Assembly: GCA_027623585.1 (NCBI GenBank)
Contig: JAQBVK010000009.1
Span: 1 to 17,770 of the forward strand
DNA: 17,770 bases
DNA from: Planctomycetota bacterium
Lineage (GTDB): Bacteria; Planctomycetota; UBA1135
Direction of reading: 5' to 3'
Part shown: piece by piece, positions 7,741 through 15,054 of the stretch
Numbering within the stretch: position 1 is the stretch's first letter
Layout: each line of letters starts with the position of its first letter
Position numbers and translations under genes: made by a program
Notes under the pieces: generated by a model
Told to the model about the DNA's origin: nothing
Seen by the model: only the letters and a program-made list of their open reading frames with translations
Database searches by the model: none

Positions 7741-8663
7741 GCGATCCGCTCGAAGAGCTGCGCCGCGCGCTCGATCAACTCGACCGTGCCGAAGCGGACG
7801 CTCGCGGCGAGGCCGCCGCATTGATGAAAGGTTGGCTCGGCTCCGACGCCGGGCGCAGCGCTCAAGCCGCTCAGGCCGCCGAAGCGGGCGGAGATCCTCC
7901 CGGACGTTTCGGCCTGATCGGCGAAGCGCCCGCGATGCAGAAGGTTTTCGATCTGCTGGCGCGCGTGGTGCGCACCGATGTGCCGGTCTTGGTGCTCGGC
8001 GAGAGTGGCACCGGCAAGGAGTTGGTCGCGCGCGCTCTGCACACGGCGGGGCCACGGCGCAAAGGACCCTTCCTGGCCGTCAATTGCGCGGCGATCCCCG
8101 GCAATCTGCTCGAAGCGGAGCTGTTCGGCCACGTCAAAGGCTCCTTCACCGGCGCGCACCGTGACCGGGTGGGCTACGCCGTCGCTGCCGACGGGGGCAC
8201 CCTATTCCTCGACGAAGTCGGCGAGATCCCGCTCGACCTGCAATCGAAGTTGCTGCGCTTTCTGCAAGAGGGCGAGGTGCGTCCGGTCGGCGCCAACGCG
8301 ACGCTCAAGGTGAACGCGCGCGTGGTCGCCGCGACCAACCGCGACCTGCTCAACGAGTCGCGCGCGAAACGCTTCCGCGAAGATCTCTACTACCGTCTGG
8401 CAGTGATTACGATCGGCATGCCGTCGTTGCGCGAGCGCCGCGAGGACGTGCCGCATTTGGTGCGTCACCTGATGGAGCGTCAAGCTGCGGATGGCCTGCC
8501 CTGCGCGCGCGTCTCCGCCGAGGCGCTCGCCGCGCTGTCCGCCTTCTCTTGGCCGGGCAACGTTCGCCAACTGCAGAACGAATTGGTGCGCGCAGCCACT
8601 TTCTCCGCCGACGGCGTGATCGGGCTCGACGAGCTCTCCGCCGAAGTCCGCGCCGCGCTCTGA
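7737..8663 (+). CDS. Stand-alone sigma-54 interaction AAA+ ATPase lacking sensor and DNA-binding domains
   Basis: A 308-residue protein that is nearly all sigma-54 activator ATPase domain. Visible are Walker A GESGTGKE (88-95), the sigma-54 contact loop GSFTGA (135-140, Ser replacing the usual Ala), Walker B TLFLDEVGEI (D159, E160), the AATNRDL sensor region, RFREDLYYRL with arginine-finger candidates and the sensor II WPGNVRQL (from W272). Only about 30 residues follow sensor II, with no Fis-type helix-turn-helix. The N-terminal ~55 residues hold a short charged helix and a low-complexity Ala/Gly stretch, not a receiver, PAS or GAF domain. ATG at 7737 overlaps the pgsA stop (ATGA). The frame stays open upstream inside pgsA, but that part has no domain content. 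Its target promoters and signal are unknown. Confidence 0.88.
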   Translation: MSDPLEELRRALDQLDRAEADARGEAAALMKGWLGSDAGRSAQAAQAAEAGGDPPGRFGLIGEAPAMQKVFDLLARVVRTDVPVLVLGESGTGKELVARALHTAGPRRKGPFLAVNCAAIPGNLLEAELFGHVKGSFTGAHRDRVGYAVAADGGTLFLDEVGEIPLDLQSKLLRFLQEGEVRPVGANATLKVNARVVAATNRDLLNESRAKRFREDLYYRLAVITIGMPSLRERREDVPHLVRHLMERQAADGLPCARVSAEALAALSAFSWPGNVRQLQNELVRAATFSADGVIGLDELSAEVRAAL

Positions 8664-8669
8664 GAGCGC
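8655..8669. terminator. Hairpin at the convergent gene junction
   Basis: GCGCTC-TGA-GAGCGC is a perfect 6-bp inverted repeat with a 3-base loop, centred exactly on the stop codon of the sigma-54 ATPase gene. Only 21 bases separate this stop from the stop of the convergent small gene. There is no T-run on either side, so it is not a classic intrinsic terminator. A weak bidirectional stop or a 3' end stabiliser is possible; chance in GC-rich DNA is the alternative. Confidence 0.35.
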
Positions 8670-8684
8670 ACCCTCGGCAGCCTG

Positions 8685-8999
8685 CTAGCGAACGCGGCCT
8701 TCGGGCGGCAAGGGCATCAGGAGTTTGATGCCGAAGTTCACCAGATACGCCATCACCAGCACCACCACCACCATCACCGCCATGTCGAGCAGGAAGCGGC
8801 GGTCCCAGCGTTTGCGTTCGCCGTAGTAGAACAGCACTTCTTCGCGCGGGCGGAACTCGCCCTTCCACGGGAAACGATCGGCTTCGGCTTGCTCGACGGC
8901 TTCGCTGCGCAACTCGCCGATCATCTCCTCCAAGCGCGCGGCGCTGTAGCGCTCGAGCAGTTCGGACTTGCTCCGTTGAAGCTCGCGGATCGTGGTCAC
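8685..8999 (-). CDS. Small single-span membrane protein of unknown function (104 aa)
   Basis: I do not recognise this family. Residues 1-68 are charged and mostly helical, with an E/R-rich stretch and a conserved-looking PWKGEFRPREEVLFYYGERK segment. Residues ~69-96 are a strongly hydrophobic membrane span (FLLDMAVMVVVVLVMAYLV), and the tail is PLPPEGRVR. The GTG start overlaps the stop of the upstream small gene as GTGA. That gene is in turn coupled to the Wzz-type regulator, so all three are likely one expression unit and may work together in polysaccharide export. It is the last gene of the minus-strand cluster. Reality as a gene is supported by the clean overlap and the coherent soluble-plus-span layout, not by homology. 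Confidence 0.72.
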   Translation of the reverse strand: MTTIRELQRSKSELLERYSAARLEEMIGELRSEAVEQAEADRFPWKGEFRPREEVLFYYGERKRWDRRFLLDMAVMVVVVLVMAYLVNFGIKLLMPLPPEGRVR

Positions 9000-9265
9000 A
9001 GCACCGTGGCCAAGGAACGGGCCACGTAGAGGATCAGGACGACGGCGATGCAGCCGAGCAGCACGCCGAAGGAGGCCGCGAACAGCAGCCCGAGGATCTT
9101 GCCCGGTGCCCGGTTGAACCAGGTCGCGGGCGGGGCGCCGAGATCGCCGCGCTGCACCGCCTCATCGTGCAAGACTTCGAAGGCCTGGCGGCGGAGGTCG
9201 CGCTCCAGCCGGCGCTTGACGTCGGCAGGAATGTCGGCGAACTCGGGGCGTTCGGCCGCGCGCAT
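8996..9265 (-). CDS. Small C-tail-anchored membrane protein of unknown function (89 aa)
   Basis: No family is recognised. An N-terminal cytoplasmic-looking helix rich in Arg and Glu (IPADVKRRLERDLRRQAFEV) leads through a Pro/Gly turn with ATWFNRAPG into one membrane span at residues ~57-84. The protein ends five residues later. The ATG at 9265 shares its first base with the last base of the wzz stop (TAATG). An in-frame upstream extension to 9385 would run through wzz and has no membrane or family features, so the internal ATG was chosen. The stop overlaps the next small gene by 4 bases. The two small proteins share the plan of a helical head plus C-terminal span and may form a pair or associate with Wzz. 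Confidence 0.72.
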   Translation of the reverse strand: MRAAERPEFADIPADVKRRLERDLRRQAFEVLHDEAVQRGDLGAPPATWFNRAPGKILGLLFAASFGVLLGCIAVVLILYVARSLATVL

Positions 9266-10614
9266 TACCAGAGCGCCTCTTGGCGGAAGAGCGCCGCGCG
9301 CGCCATCGCCACCGCGGCGGTGGTCGAGAGCACGATGCCGAGCAAGGCCGCCGCGAGCATGATCAGCGGCACGTTCGGGAACCACGGCTGGGTGGGTAAG
9401 GAAGGAGCTTCCGCGGTTTCGAGGAAGGAAGTCGTGCGGCCGAGGTAAAGCTCCGCTTCCGACAGGCGGCGGCGCGCGTCGGAAAGCGTTTGGCGCAGTT
9501 GCGCAAGTTGTGAATCGTAGTCGGAGAGCACGAGGCTGTATTCCGGCAGCTTGGCGAAATCCTTCTGTGCTTCTTCGAGCAGACGACCATAGACCTCGCG
9601 CTCTTTCGCGGTGACGGCGATCTGCACCATCTGGTCGTAGTACTTGCCCTGCAAGGTCTCGGCGAGCGGGTCGGGGCCGAACTCGGTGGACCCCGCGATG
9701 CGCTCGACTTCCTCAGTCAATTGGCCACGCAGCGTGTCAATCTCAGCCTCCTTGGCCGTGACCTGGCGCGTGCCTTCTTTGAAGTCCTGCCGGATCCGCG
9801 CGAGCTCGAGTTCCGCGGCGATGATCTGACTCTTGATCTGCTCGATGCGCGGGTTCGAAATCTCGGCCAATCCGCGTTGCACGAAGAGTTCGGGATTCAG
9901 AGGATCCGGGCGCTCGTCGAGCTGACGGCGGATTTCCGCCAAGCCGGTCTGCAAGGAAACCGAGCGCGCGTCGAGATCATCCACGCGCTGCCGGTAGATC
10001 TTCACGCGATCCGCGGTCATCTGGAACTCGGTCCCGAAGTCCGCGGTGCCGACTCCGGTCAAGAAGGCGAGCCGCTCCTTCTCCAGCCGTTCCACGTCTT
10101 CCCGCGTGGAGATGGCGCGTTGATCGAACAGATCCGCCTTCTGCCGGATGTCGGCCTTGGTCGACTGGTCGAGCTTGTCGCGGAACTGCCGTAGATACAC
10201 CTCGGCGATCCGCTGCGCGACGGCCGGATCGACGTCGTAGACCGTGATGGTCAGAAGGTTGTAGCGATCGAGTTCGAAGGCGACGTTCTTCTCAATCTGC
10301 GCGCTGTCGCGACCCTCGATTTCGACGGCGACCAGTTGCCTCAGGTCTGCGGCTCGCAAGACGCCGAGCAAGGAGTCCTGAATCTCGGTGCTGCCGGTCG
10401 GCAGTTTCGGCGCGCGCGGGAGGTTGTCCGCCTCCGTACTCAAGGACAGCATGTCCGGGTTCGTCGGCATGAAGCAGCGCGCCTGCGCCCGGTAAACCGG
10501 GTCGAGACGCCCTGCGATGAACCAGGCCACGACGACCGCAACCGCAGTGGTGACGGCCACCACGTACAGTCGCTCGTAGAGCAGCTGGAGCGGTCCTTTC
10601 TCCTGGTGGCTCAA
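9265..10614 (-). CDS. Wzz/GumC-type polysaccharide co-polymerase without kinase domain
   Basis: A 449-residue inner-membrane protein that likely sets chain length or assists export of the polysaccharide made by the neighbouring transferases. A first membrane span lies at residues ~16-36, followed by a Wzz-like periplasmic domain (DPVYRAQARCFMPTN onward). A long coiled-coil-prone region covers ~150-400, rich in Glu, Arg, Gln and Leu. A Pro-rich turn (PSLPTQPWFPNVP) enters the second span at ~418-440. It ends without Walker motifs or a Tyr-rich tail, so any BY-kinase partner is encoded elsewhere. The only upstream start is TTG at 10614 with no clear ribosome binding site, so the start is moderately certain. 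It lies 57 bases after a GT4 gene and overlaps the next gene by one base. Confidence 0.9.
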   Translation of the reverse strand: MSHQEKGPLQLLYERLYVVAVTTAVAVVVAWFIAGRLDPVYRAQARCFMPTNPDMLSLSTEADNLPRAPKLPTGSTEIQDSLLGVLRAADLRQLVAVEIEGRDSAQIEKNVAFELDRYNLLTITVYDVDPAVAQRIAEVYLRQFRDKLDQSTKADIRQKADLFDQRAISTREDVERLEKERLAFLTGVGTADFGTEFQMTADRVKIYRQRVDDLDARSVSLQTGLAEIRRQLDERPDPLNPELFVQRGLAEISNPRIEQIKSQIIAAELELARIRQDFKEGTRQVTAKEAEIDTLRGQLTEEVERIAGSTEFGPDPLAETLQGKYYDQMVQIAVTAKEREVYGRLLEEAQKDFAKLPEYSLVLSDYDSQLAQLRQTLSDARRRLSEAELYLGRTTSFLETAEAPSLPTQPWFPNVPLIMLAAALLGIVLSTTAAVAMARAALFRQEALW

Positions 10615-10671
10615 GGTCTTGCGACGACGGAGGGATTCCGGTCCGGTCCTGGCGGCGCCGGCACCATTAGT

Positions 10672-11769
10672 CTATCGGCGCGAGGAGGCCACAAGCATCG
10701 TGGCCAATGACCGAATTCGCTCGCGGAACGCGGCCTCGGAGAACTGGAGGGCATGGCTGCGGATGATTTCGCGGTCGTAGCGCTCCGGTTGGAACCCCCC
10801 GAGCGCTTCCAAAAGGCAATCAATCTCTTGCGCCGCGAAGTGTTCGCCGGTCCGGCCGGGCAGCACGGTCTCGAGGCAGCCGCCGCCACCGAAGGCAAGC
10901 ACGGGACGGCCTGCCGCCTGCGCCTCGACCGGAGAAATGCCGAAGTCCTCCTCGGCGCTGAACAAGAAAGCGCGGCAGCCCGCCATCAGACCGGGTAGCT
11001 CGGCATCCGGTACGTACCCGAGGAACTCGACGCTCGGCCCCGCGTTCCGGCGCAGCCGGTCGAGATCGGGCCCGCGTCCGGCGACCTTCAGGGGCAGGCC
11101 GAGGCGCGTGCAGGCGTCCACGATCAAGTCCACGCGCTTGTAAGTCTCCAGCCGGCTGACCGTAAGGAAGTAATCCCCCGGGGTGACCGTGCGGCCGGCA
11201 TCCAGGTAGGCGTCGACGCCGACCGGCGGGTAGACGACTTCGGCCTCCTGGTGGTACAGCTCTTTCACGCGCTGTGCGGTGTAGCGTGAATTGGCGACGT
11301 AGAGGTCCGGCCGATCGGCGGTAGCCTGATCCCAGCGGCGGATTCGACCGGACATCCAGCGCAGGATCGGACGCGTCGGCGCGGGGTAGTTGGCGAGGAA
11401 GTCGGCCTGACGCTCGTAGGCGAACATCATCGGGCGATGGATGTAGCAGAGGTGCGCGACGCCTTCGGGCGCGCGGAGCCCCTTCATCCACGAGACCGAG
11501 GACGAGACGATGAGGTCCAAGCCTTCCGGGAAGCGCATCCGCTCGACCATGCCTGGGTAGAGCGGCAGAGGCCAGCGGTACTTCGATGGTGGCAGCCAGC
11601 GTTGCAGCCAGGAGGAGCGGATGTCCCAGCCTTCGTAGGCCGGATTCGCTTCGGCGAGTAGCGTGAACACGGGCGCGTCCGGCCACAGTTCGTGGAACTG
11701 TTCGAGCACGCGTTCGGCACCGCCGTGGCGGACGAAGTCATGCGCGAGAGCGACGCGCGGCTGGCTCAA
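10672..11769 (-). CDS. GT4-family glycosyltransferase
   Basis: A 365-residue retaining glycosyltransferase of the GT-B fold, probably adding one sugar to a lipid-linked polysaccharide unit at the cytoplasmic face. The N-terminal domain opens with RVALAHDFVRHGGAERVLEQ, resembling mannosyltransferases of the WbaZ type. The C-terminal nucleotide-sugar domain has VSRLETYKRVDLIVDA, VAGRGPD and the EX7E motif at E274 and E282 (EDFGISPVE). The TTG at 11769 gives a TTGA overlap with the preceding GT2 stop and the conserved N-terminus close to residue 1. A GTG at 11808 would extend the protein by 13 residues with no gain in similarity. Donor and acceptor sugars cannot be read from sequence. Confidence 0.9.
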   Translation of the reverse strand: MSQPRVALAHDFVRHGGAERVLEQFHELWPDAPVFTLLAEANPAYEGWDIRSSWLQRWLPPSKYRWPLPLYPGMVERMRFPEGLDLIVSSSVSWMKGLRAPEGVAHLCYIHRPMMFAYERQADFLANYPAPTRPILRWMSGRIRRWDQATADRPDLYVANSRYTAQRVKELYHQEAEVVYPPVGVDAYLDAGRTVTPGDYFLTVSRLETYKRVDLIVDACTRLGLPLKVAGRGPDLDRLRRNAGPSVEFLGYVPDAELPGLMAGCRAFLFSAEEDFGISPVEAQAAGRPVLAFGGGGCLETVLPGRTGEHFAAQEIDCLLEALGGFQPERYDREIIRSHALQFSEAAFRERIRSLATMLVASSRR

Positions 11770-12749
11770 GGATTGCCCTCCTCTTGCTCTGCGCGCCAGG
11801 CTTCCCACATGCGCCGACCGCGCGCGCGGCCGCGCCAGGCCGGCCCGATCGCGCTGACGCCGAGCAGGTAGCGGCTCGGCCAGAAGACCTTCAAGATCGA
11901 GCCCGCGACGCCCCAGGCCAAGCCGGGGCAGGGGAAGTTGCCGATCAGCCAGGCGAACAGCATGTGGCAGGCGCGTCCGACCGGGCCGTAGTGCTTGAGC
12001 AGCACGAAGCTCTCATTCGCCGCGTTGTTGTGAATCGTTTCCGGCTGGAAGCGTTCGGTGTTGTGAACGCGCGGTGCTTCGTGGTGATCGGCTTCGACGG
12101 CGGGATCGAAGATCAGACGGTAGCCGCTGCGTTGCACGCCCAAGCAGGCGTCGAGCTCGAAGCGGAAGCAGTCGCCGAGCAGCCGCCGCTCGAAACCGCC
12201 GCGCGCGCGCAGCGGCGCAATGCGCAGCGACATGTTGGCGCCGCGAAAGTGATCCACTTCGAGCGCGCGCTCGGTGTGGCGAGTGCTCTGATCCATCACC
12301 AGACCCGGGAAGAACACGCGGTTGCGGAAGCGCGCGCGGCGCTCGTCGGGCGCGCCGTTGACGACGTTGATCGCGGGGCCGGCCACGCCGCCGACGCTCG
12401 CGTCGGACTCATAGTGGCGCGCGAGGTTCTCGAGCCAGAACGGTCGCGCGATCGCGTCATCGTCTAACAAGCAAGCCACGTCGCCTTCGGCTGCCTCGAG
12501 CAGCGCGTTCTCCGCGACCACGATGCCAGGCTCCGAAAGCAACACCTTGCGCACCGACAAGCGTGGATGGCGTGCGGAGAAATCGTTCACTATGGCCACG
12601 CCCTCGGGATCGAGGTCCGGGCGCAAGGAGACCAAGATTTCGTCCGGCGCGCGGGTCTGCACCGCGAGCGCCTCGAGGTTGCGCCGCAACAGGTCGGGCC
12701 GCTTCAGGGTGGGTACGAATACCGAGAAGCGCAAGGAGGTGGCGCTCAT
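11766..12749 (-). CDS. GT2-family glycosyltransferase
   Basis: A 327-residue inverting glycosyltransferase of the GT-A fold. The N-terminus FSVFVPTLKRPDLLRRNLEA is the usual nucleotide-binding start. A DXD-type metal site is at D96-D98 (LLDDDAIA), and an acceptor-side stretch HFRGANMSLR follows around residues 167-176. The C-terminal ~60 residues are hydrophobic to amphipathic (including CHMLFAWLIGNF and PSRYLLGVSAIG) and probably anchor it at the membrane. It is the only GT2 among four GT4 genes. Its ATG overlaps the upstream GT4 stop (ATGA) and its stop overlaps the TTG of the downstream GT4. A single sugar transfer in repeat-unit assembly is inferred from the neighbourhood. Confidence 0.9.
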   Translation of the reverse strand: MSATSLRFSVFVPTLKRPDLLRRNLEALAVQTRAPDEILVSLRPDLDPEGVAIVNDFSARHPRLSVRKVLLSEPGIVVAENALLEAAEGDVACLLDDDAIARPFWLENLARHYESDASVGGVAGPAINVVNGAPDERRARFRNRVFFPGLVMDQSTRHTERALEVDHFRGANMSLRIAPLRARGGFERRLLGDCFRFELDACLGVQRSGYRLIFDPAVEADHHEAPRVHNTERFQPETIHNNAANESFVLLKHYGPVGRACHMLFAWLIGNFPCPGLAWGVAGSILKVFWPSRYLLGVSAIGPAWRGRARGRRMWEAWRAEQEEGNP

Positions 12750-13900
12750 CGCGCGGCCGCCTCCGCGAGTGCTTCACGATAGACGCGGACGTGCTCGGTC
12801 GCGCTGCGGTCCCATGTGAAACTTGCCGCGCGCGCCAGGCCGAGCGCGATGCATCGCTCGCGTTCGGAGCTGCGTGCGATCGCGCGCCGGAGTCCGCCGG
12901 CGATCGATTCCGGGTCGGTTGGGTCCACCAGCAAGGCGGCGCCGCCGGCCACCTCGGGCAGCGAGCACGCGTCGGCAGCGACCACCGGCACGCCGCAAGC
13001 CATTGCCTCGATCACCGGAATGCCGAAGCCTTCCAAGAAAGAGACTAAAGCGAACGCGTCACAAGAGCGGTAGAGCCGCGGGATGTCCTCGTCGTCCACG
13101 AAACCCGTGCGCAGGACGCCGGCGTCGTCGCCCTTCGCAGCGATGCGCGCCCACATCTCGTCGAACAGCCAACCCGGCGCTCCGGCCAACACCAATTGCC
13201 CTGTGAAGCCTTCCGCGCGCAGGCGTTGAAAGGCCGCGCACAATCCCTCCACGTTCTTGTTCGGTTGCAGCGTGCCGAGGTAGAGCAGAAAGCCGGGCCG
13301 GACGCCGTAGCGTTGCTCGAGCCGCGCGAGATCCTGCTCACGGTCCAGAGCCGGCGCGAACTCCGGGCCGATGCCGTGATGAATCGCGACGACGCGATCT
13401 TCAGGAATGCCCAGCCGCTCGACGATGTCGCGTTTCGAGAACTCGCTGACCGTGATCACGCGGTGCGCGCGTCGCGCGCTTGCCGGAACGGTGCGCTCGC
13501 GGTCGGCGATCCACTCCGCGGGCAAGCCTTCGGGCGCGCGCAAGAACGCCAAGTCGTGAATCGTCACGACGCGCGCGGCGCGGCGCGTCTTCGGCACCAA
13601 GTCGAAGGGTCCGTGAAAGAGATCGTGGCTTCCTCCCGTCCACTCGACGGGCGCGCTGAGCGCGCGCAGCAGCTGCGGCGGCCAATGCGACACGCGGCGC
13701 TCGCGGACGCCTGAGAGCAGACAAGTCTCTTCCATTTTCGCGCGATGCGAGAACCGCGTGAAGTTGAAGTACAGCGCAAGCTCCCAGTCCGCCGGCATCG
13801 CGACCGGCAGGCGGCGCAACAATTCCATGCCGTAGCGGTACGCGCCGCCCTTGTGATATCCCGTCAGCGCCATCGCAGTGGCGTCGAACAGGATCTTCAT
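12746..13900 (-). CDS. GT4-family glycosyltransferase
   Basis: A 384-residue GT-B glycosyltransferase. The N-terminal half starts MKILFDATAMAL and has a Gly-rich acceptor turn (YHKGGAYRYG) and VVTIHDLAFL. The C-terminal half has FLLYLGTLQPNKNVEGL, LVLAGAPGW and EX7E at E290 and E298 (EGFGIPVIE), followed by ACGVPVVAADACSLPEVAGG. The ATG at 13900 overlaps the preceding stop (ATGA). An upstream extension to 14008 lies inside the neighbour and is Arg-rich with no fold features. It resembles the next gene upstream in length and motif spacing, which suggests an old tandem duplication. The linkage it forms is unknown. Confidence 0.92.
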   Translation of the reverse strand: MKILFDATAMALTGYHKGGAYRYGMELLRRLPVAMPADWELALYFNFTRFSHRAKMEETCLLSGVRERRVSHWPPQLLRALSAPVEWTGGSHDLFHGPFDLVPKTRRAARVVTIHDLAFLRAPEGLPAEWIADRERTVPASARRAHRVITVSEFSKRDIVERLGIPEDRVVAIHHGIGPEFAPALDREQDLARLEQRYGVRPGFLLYLGTLQPNKNVEGLCAAFQRLRAEGFTGQLVLAGAPGWLFDEMWARIAAKGDDAGVLRTGFVDDEDIPRLYRSCDAFALVSFLEGFGIPVIEAMACGVPVVAADACSLPEVAGGAALLVDPTDPESIAGGLRRAIARSSERERCIALGLARAASFTWDRSATEHVRVYREALAEAAAR

Positions 13901-15054
13901 GCCGGGAGCGCGAGGGCCATGCGGTAAGCGTCGACGGTTTGTTCGGCGCAGCGGCGCCACGTGAACGGCTCCGCCTGCGCGCGACCGCGAGCGCGCAGAT
14001 TCTCGCACAAGGCGTCGTCGGCATCCAAGCGCGCGAGCTGCTCCGCGATGCCGGCGACGTCGTCCGGATCGTGGAGCAGCGCCGCGCCGCCGGAGACTTC
14101 AGGGAGTGCGCCACGATTCGAACAGGCCACTGGCGTGCCAGCCGCCATGGCTTCGAGCACCGGCATGCCGAAGCCTTCGTAGCGCGAAGGCAGCAGCAGC
14201 GCGCGCGCCCCCGCTACCAGCGGCGGCAAATCGTCCTGCGCGACGAAGCCGAGGAAGCGCACGCGTTCGCGCAGCGCGGGATGGCGCGCGAGCGCGGCAT
14301 CAGCCTCGGGCATTCCCCAAGCTGCACGGCCTGCGATCACGAGGCGCGCGCGCACGCGATCGCGCTCGACCGCTTGCCCGTAGGCCTCGAGCAGCAAGGG
14401 CAAGTTCTTCTTCGGCTCCACTGATCCGACGAAGAGGAAGTAGGGCGCGTCTCCGAGTTCGAGCGGACGCGCGACCTCCGCGGCGCGCGCCGGATCTGCA
14501 CCCGCCGCAGCGAAGGATGGATCAACGCCGTGCGGCACCACCACCGTGCGCCCGCGCGCCACACCGTAGTGGCGCACCAAATCGGCGCGCGTGTGCTCGC
14601 TCACGCAGATCCAAAGATCGGCGCGCGCGGCCAAGGCCTCGGTTCCGCGCAGGAGTCGCGCGGCCCAGCGCGGATGGAGGAACTGCGGATGATGCAGGTA
14701 CATCAAGTCATGCGCGGTCACCACCACGCGGCCGTCACTGCGTAGCGGACACACCGGTTCTGGCAGGTGCACCAGATCGTGCGAGCCTGCGAACCATTCG
14801 AAACGCGCGCCGACGCGCCGCAACGCGTAGAGCGCTTCAGGAGTCATCCACCAGTGGCGTAGGATCGCGCCACGTTCTTGAAGAGGAGTCAGCGCGCCGC
14901 GATGCCGGGGATGAAGAAAAGCGCTCAACACCAGCAAGCTCAACTCTGGGTCTCCGAGGCTGAGCAACTCCGGCACCAGGCGGTGCCAGTAGGAATCGAT
15001 GCCGCCGAAGTCGCGCGCGCGCGCGAGCCGGTGGCCTTCGATCAGGACCTTCAC
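13897..15054 (-). CDS. GT4-family glycosyltransferase
   Basis: A 385-residue GT-B glycosyltransferase starting MKVLIEGHRLARARDFGGID from a GTG that overlaps the preceding stop (GTGA). Further marks are VVVTAHDLMYLHHP, ICVSEHTRADLVRHYGV, FLFVGSVEPKKNLPLLLEAY, LVIAGRAAWG and EX7E at E293 and E301 (EGFGMPVLE), then AAGTPVACSNRGALPEVSGG. An in-frame upstream extension to 15378 would add over 100 Arg-rich residues inside the neighbouring gene and was rejected. A (CG)7 tract encodes the R-A-R-A-R part at codons 10-14. It is the closest paralogue in the window to the GT4 gene downstream of it. The sugar specificity is not determinable. Confidence 0.92.
   Translation of the reverse strand: MKVLIEGHRLARARDFGGIDSYWHRLVPELLSLGDPELSLLVLSAFLHPRHRGALTPLQERGAILRHWWMTPEALYALRRVGARFEWFAGSHDLVHLPEPVCPLRSDGRVVVTAHDLMYLHHPQFLHPRWAARLLRGTEALAARADLWICVSEHTRADLVRHYGVARGRTVVVPHGVDPSFAAAGADPARAAEVARPLELGDAPYFLFVGSVEPKKNLPLLLEAYGQAVERDRVRARLVIAGRAAWGMPEADAALARHPALRERVRFLGFVAQDDLPPLVAGARALLLPSRYEGFGMPVLEAMAAGTPVACSNRGALPEVSGGAALLHDPDDVAGIAEQLARLDADDALCENLRARGRAQAEPFTWRRCAEQTVDAYRMALALPA
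15012..15025. repeat. (CG)7 dinucleotide tract near the 5' end of a glycosyltransferase gene
   Basis: Seven CG units in a row fall in codons 10-14 of the GT4 gene on the minus strand. Dinucleotide tracts near the start of surface-sugar genes can switch genes on and off by slippage. In this genome CG alternation is common in Arg/Ala-rich coding DNA, so a chance origin is at least as likely. Confidence 0.6.
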
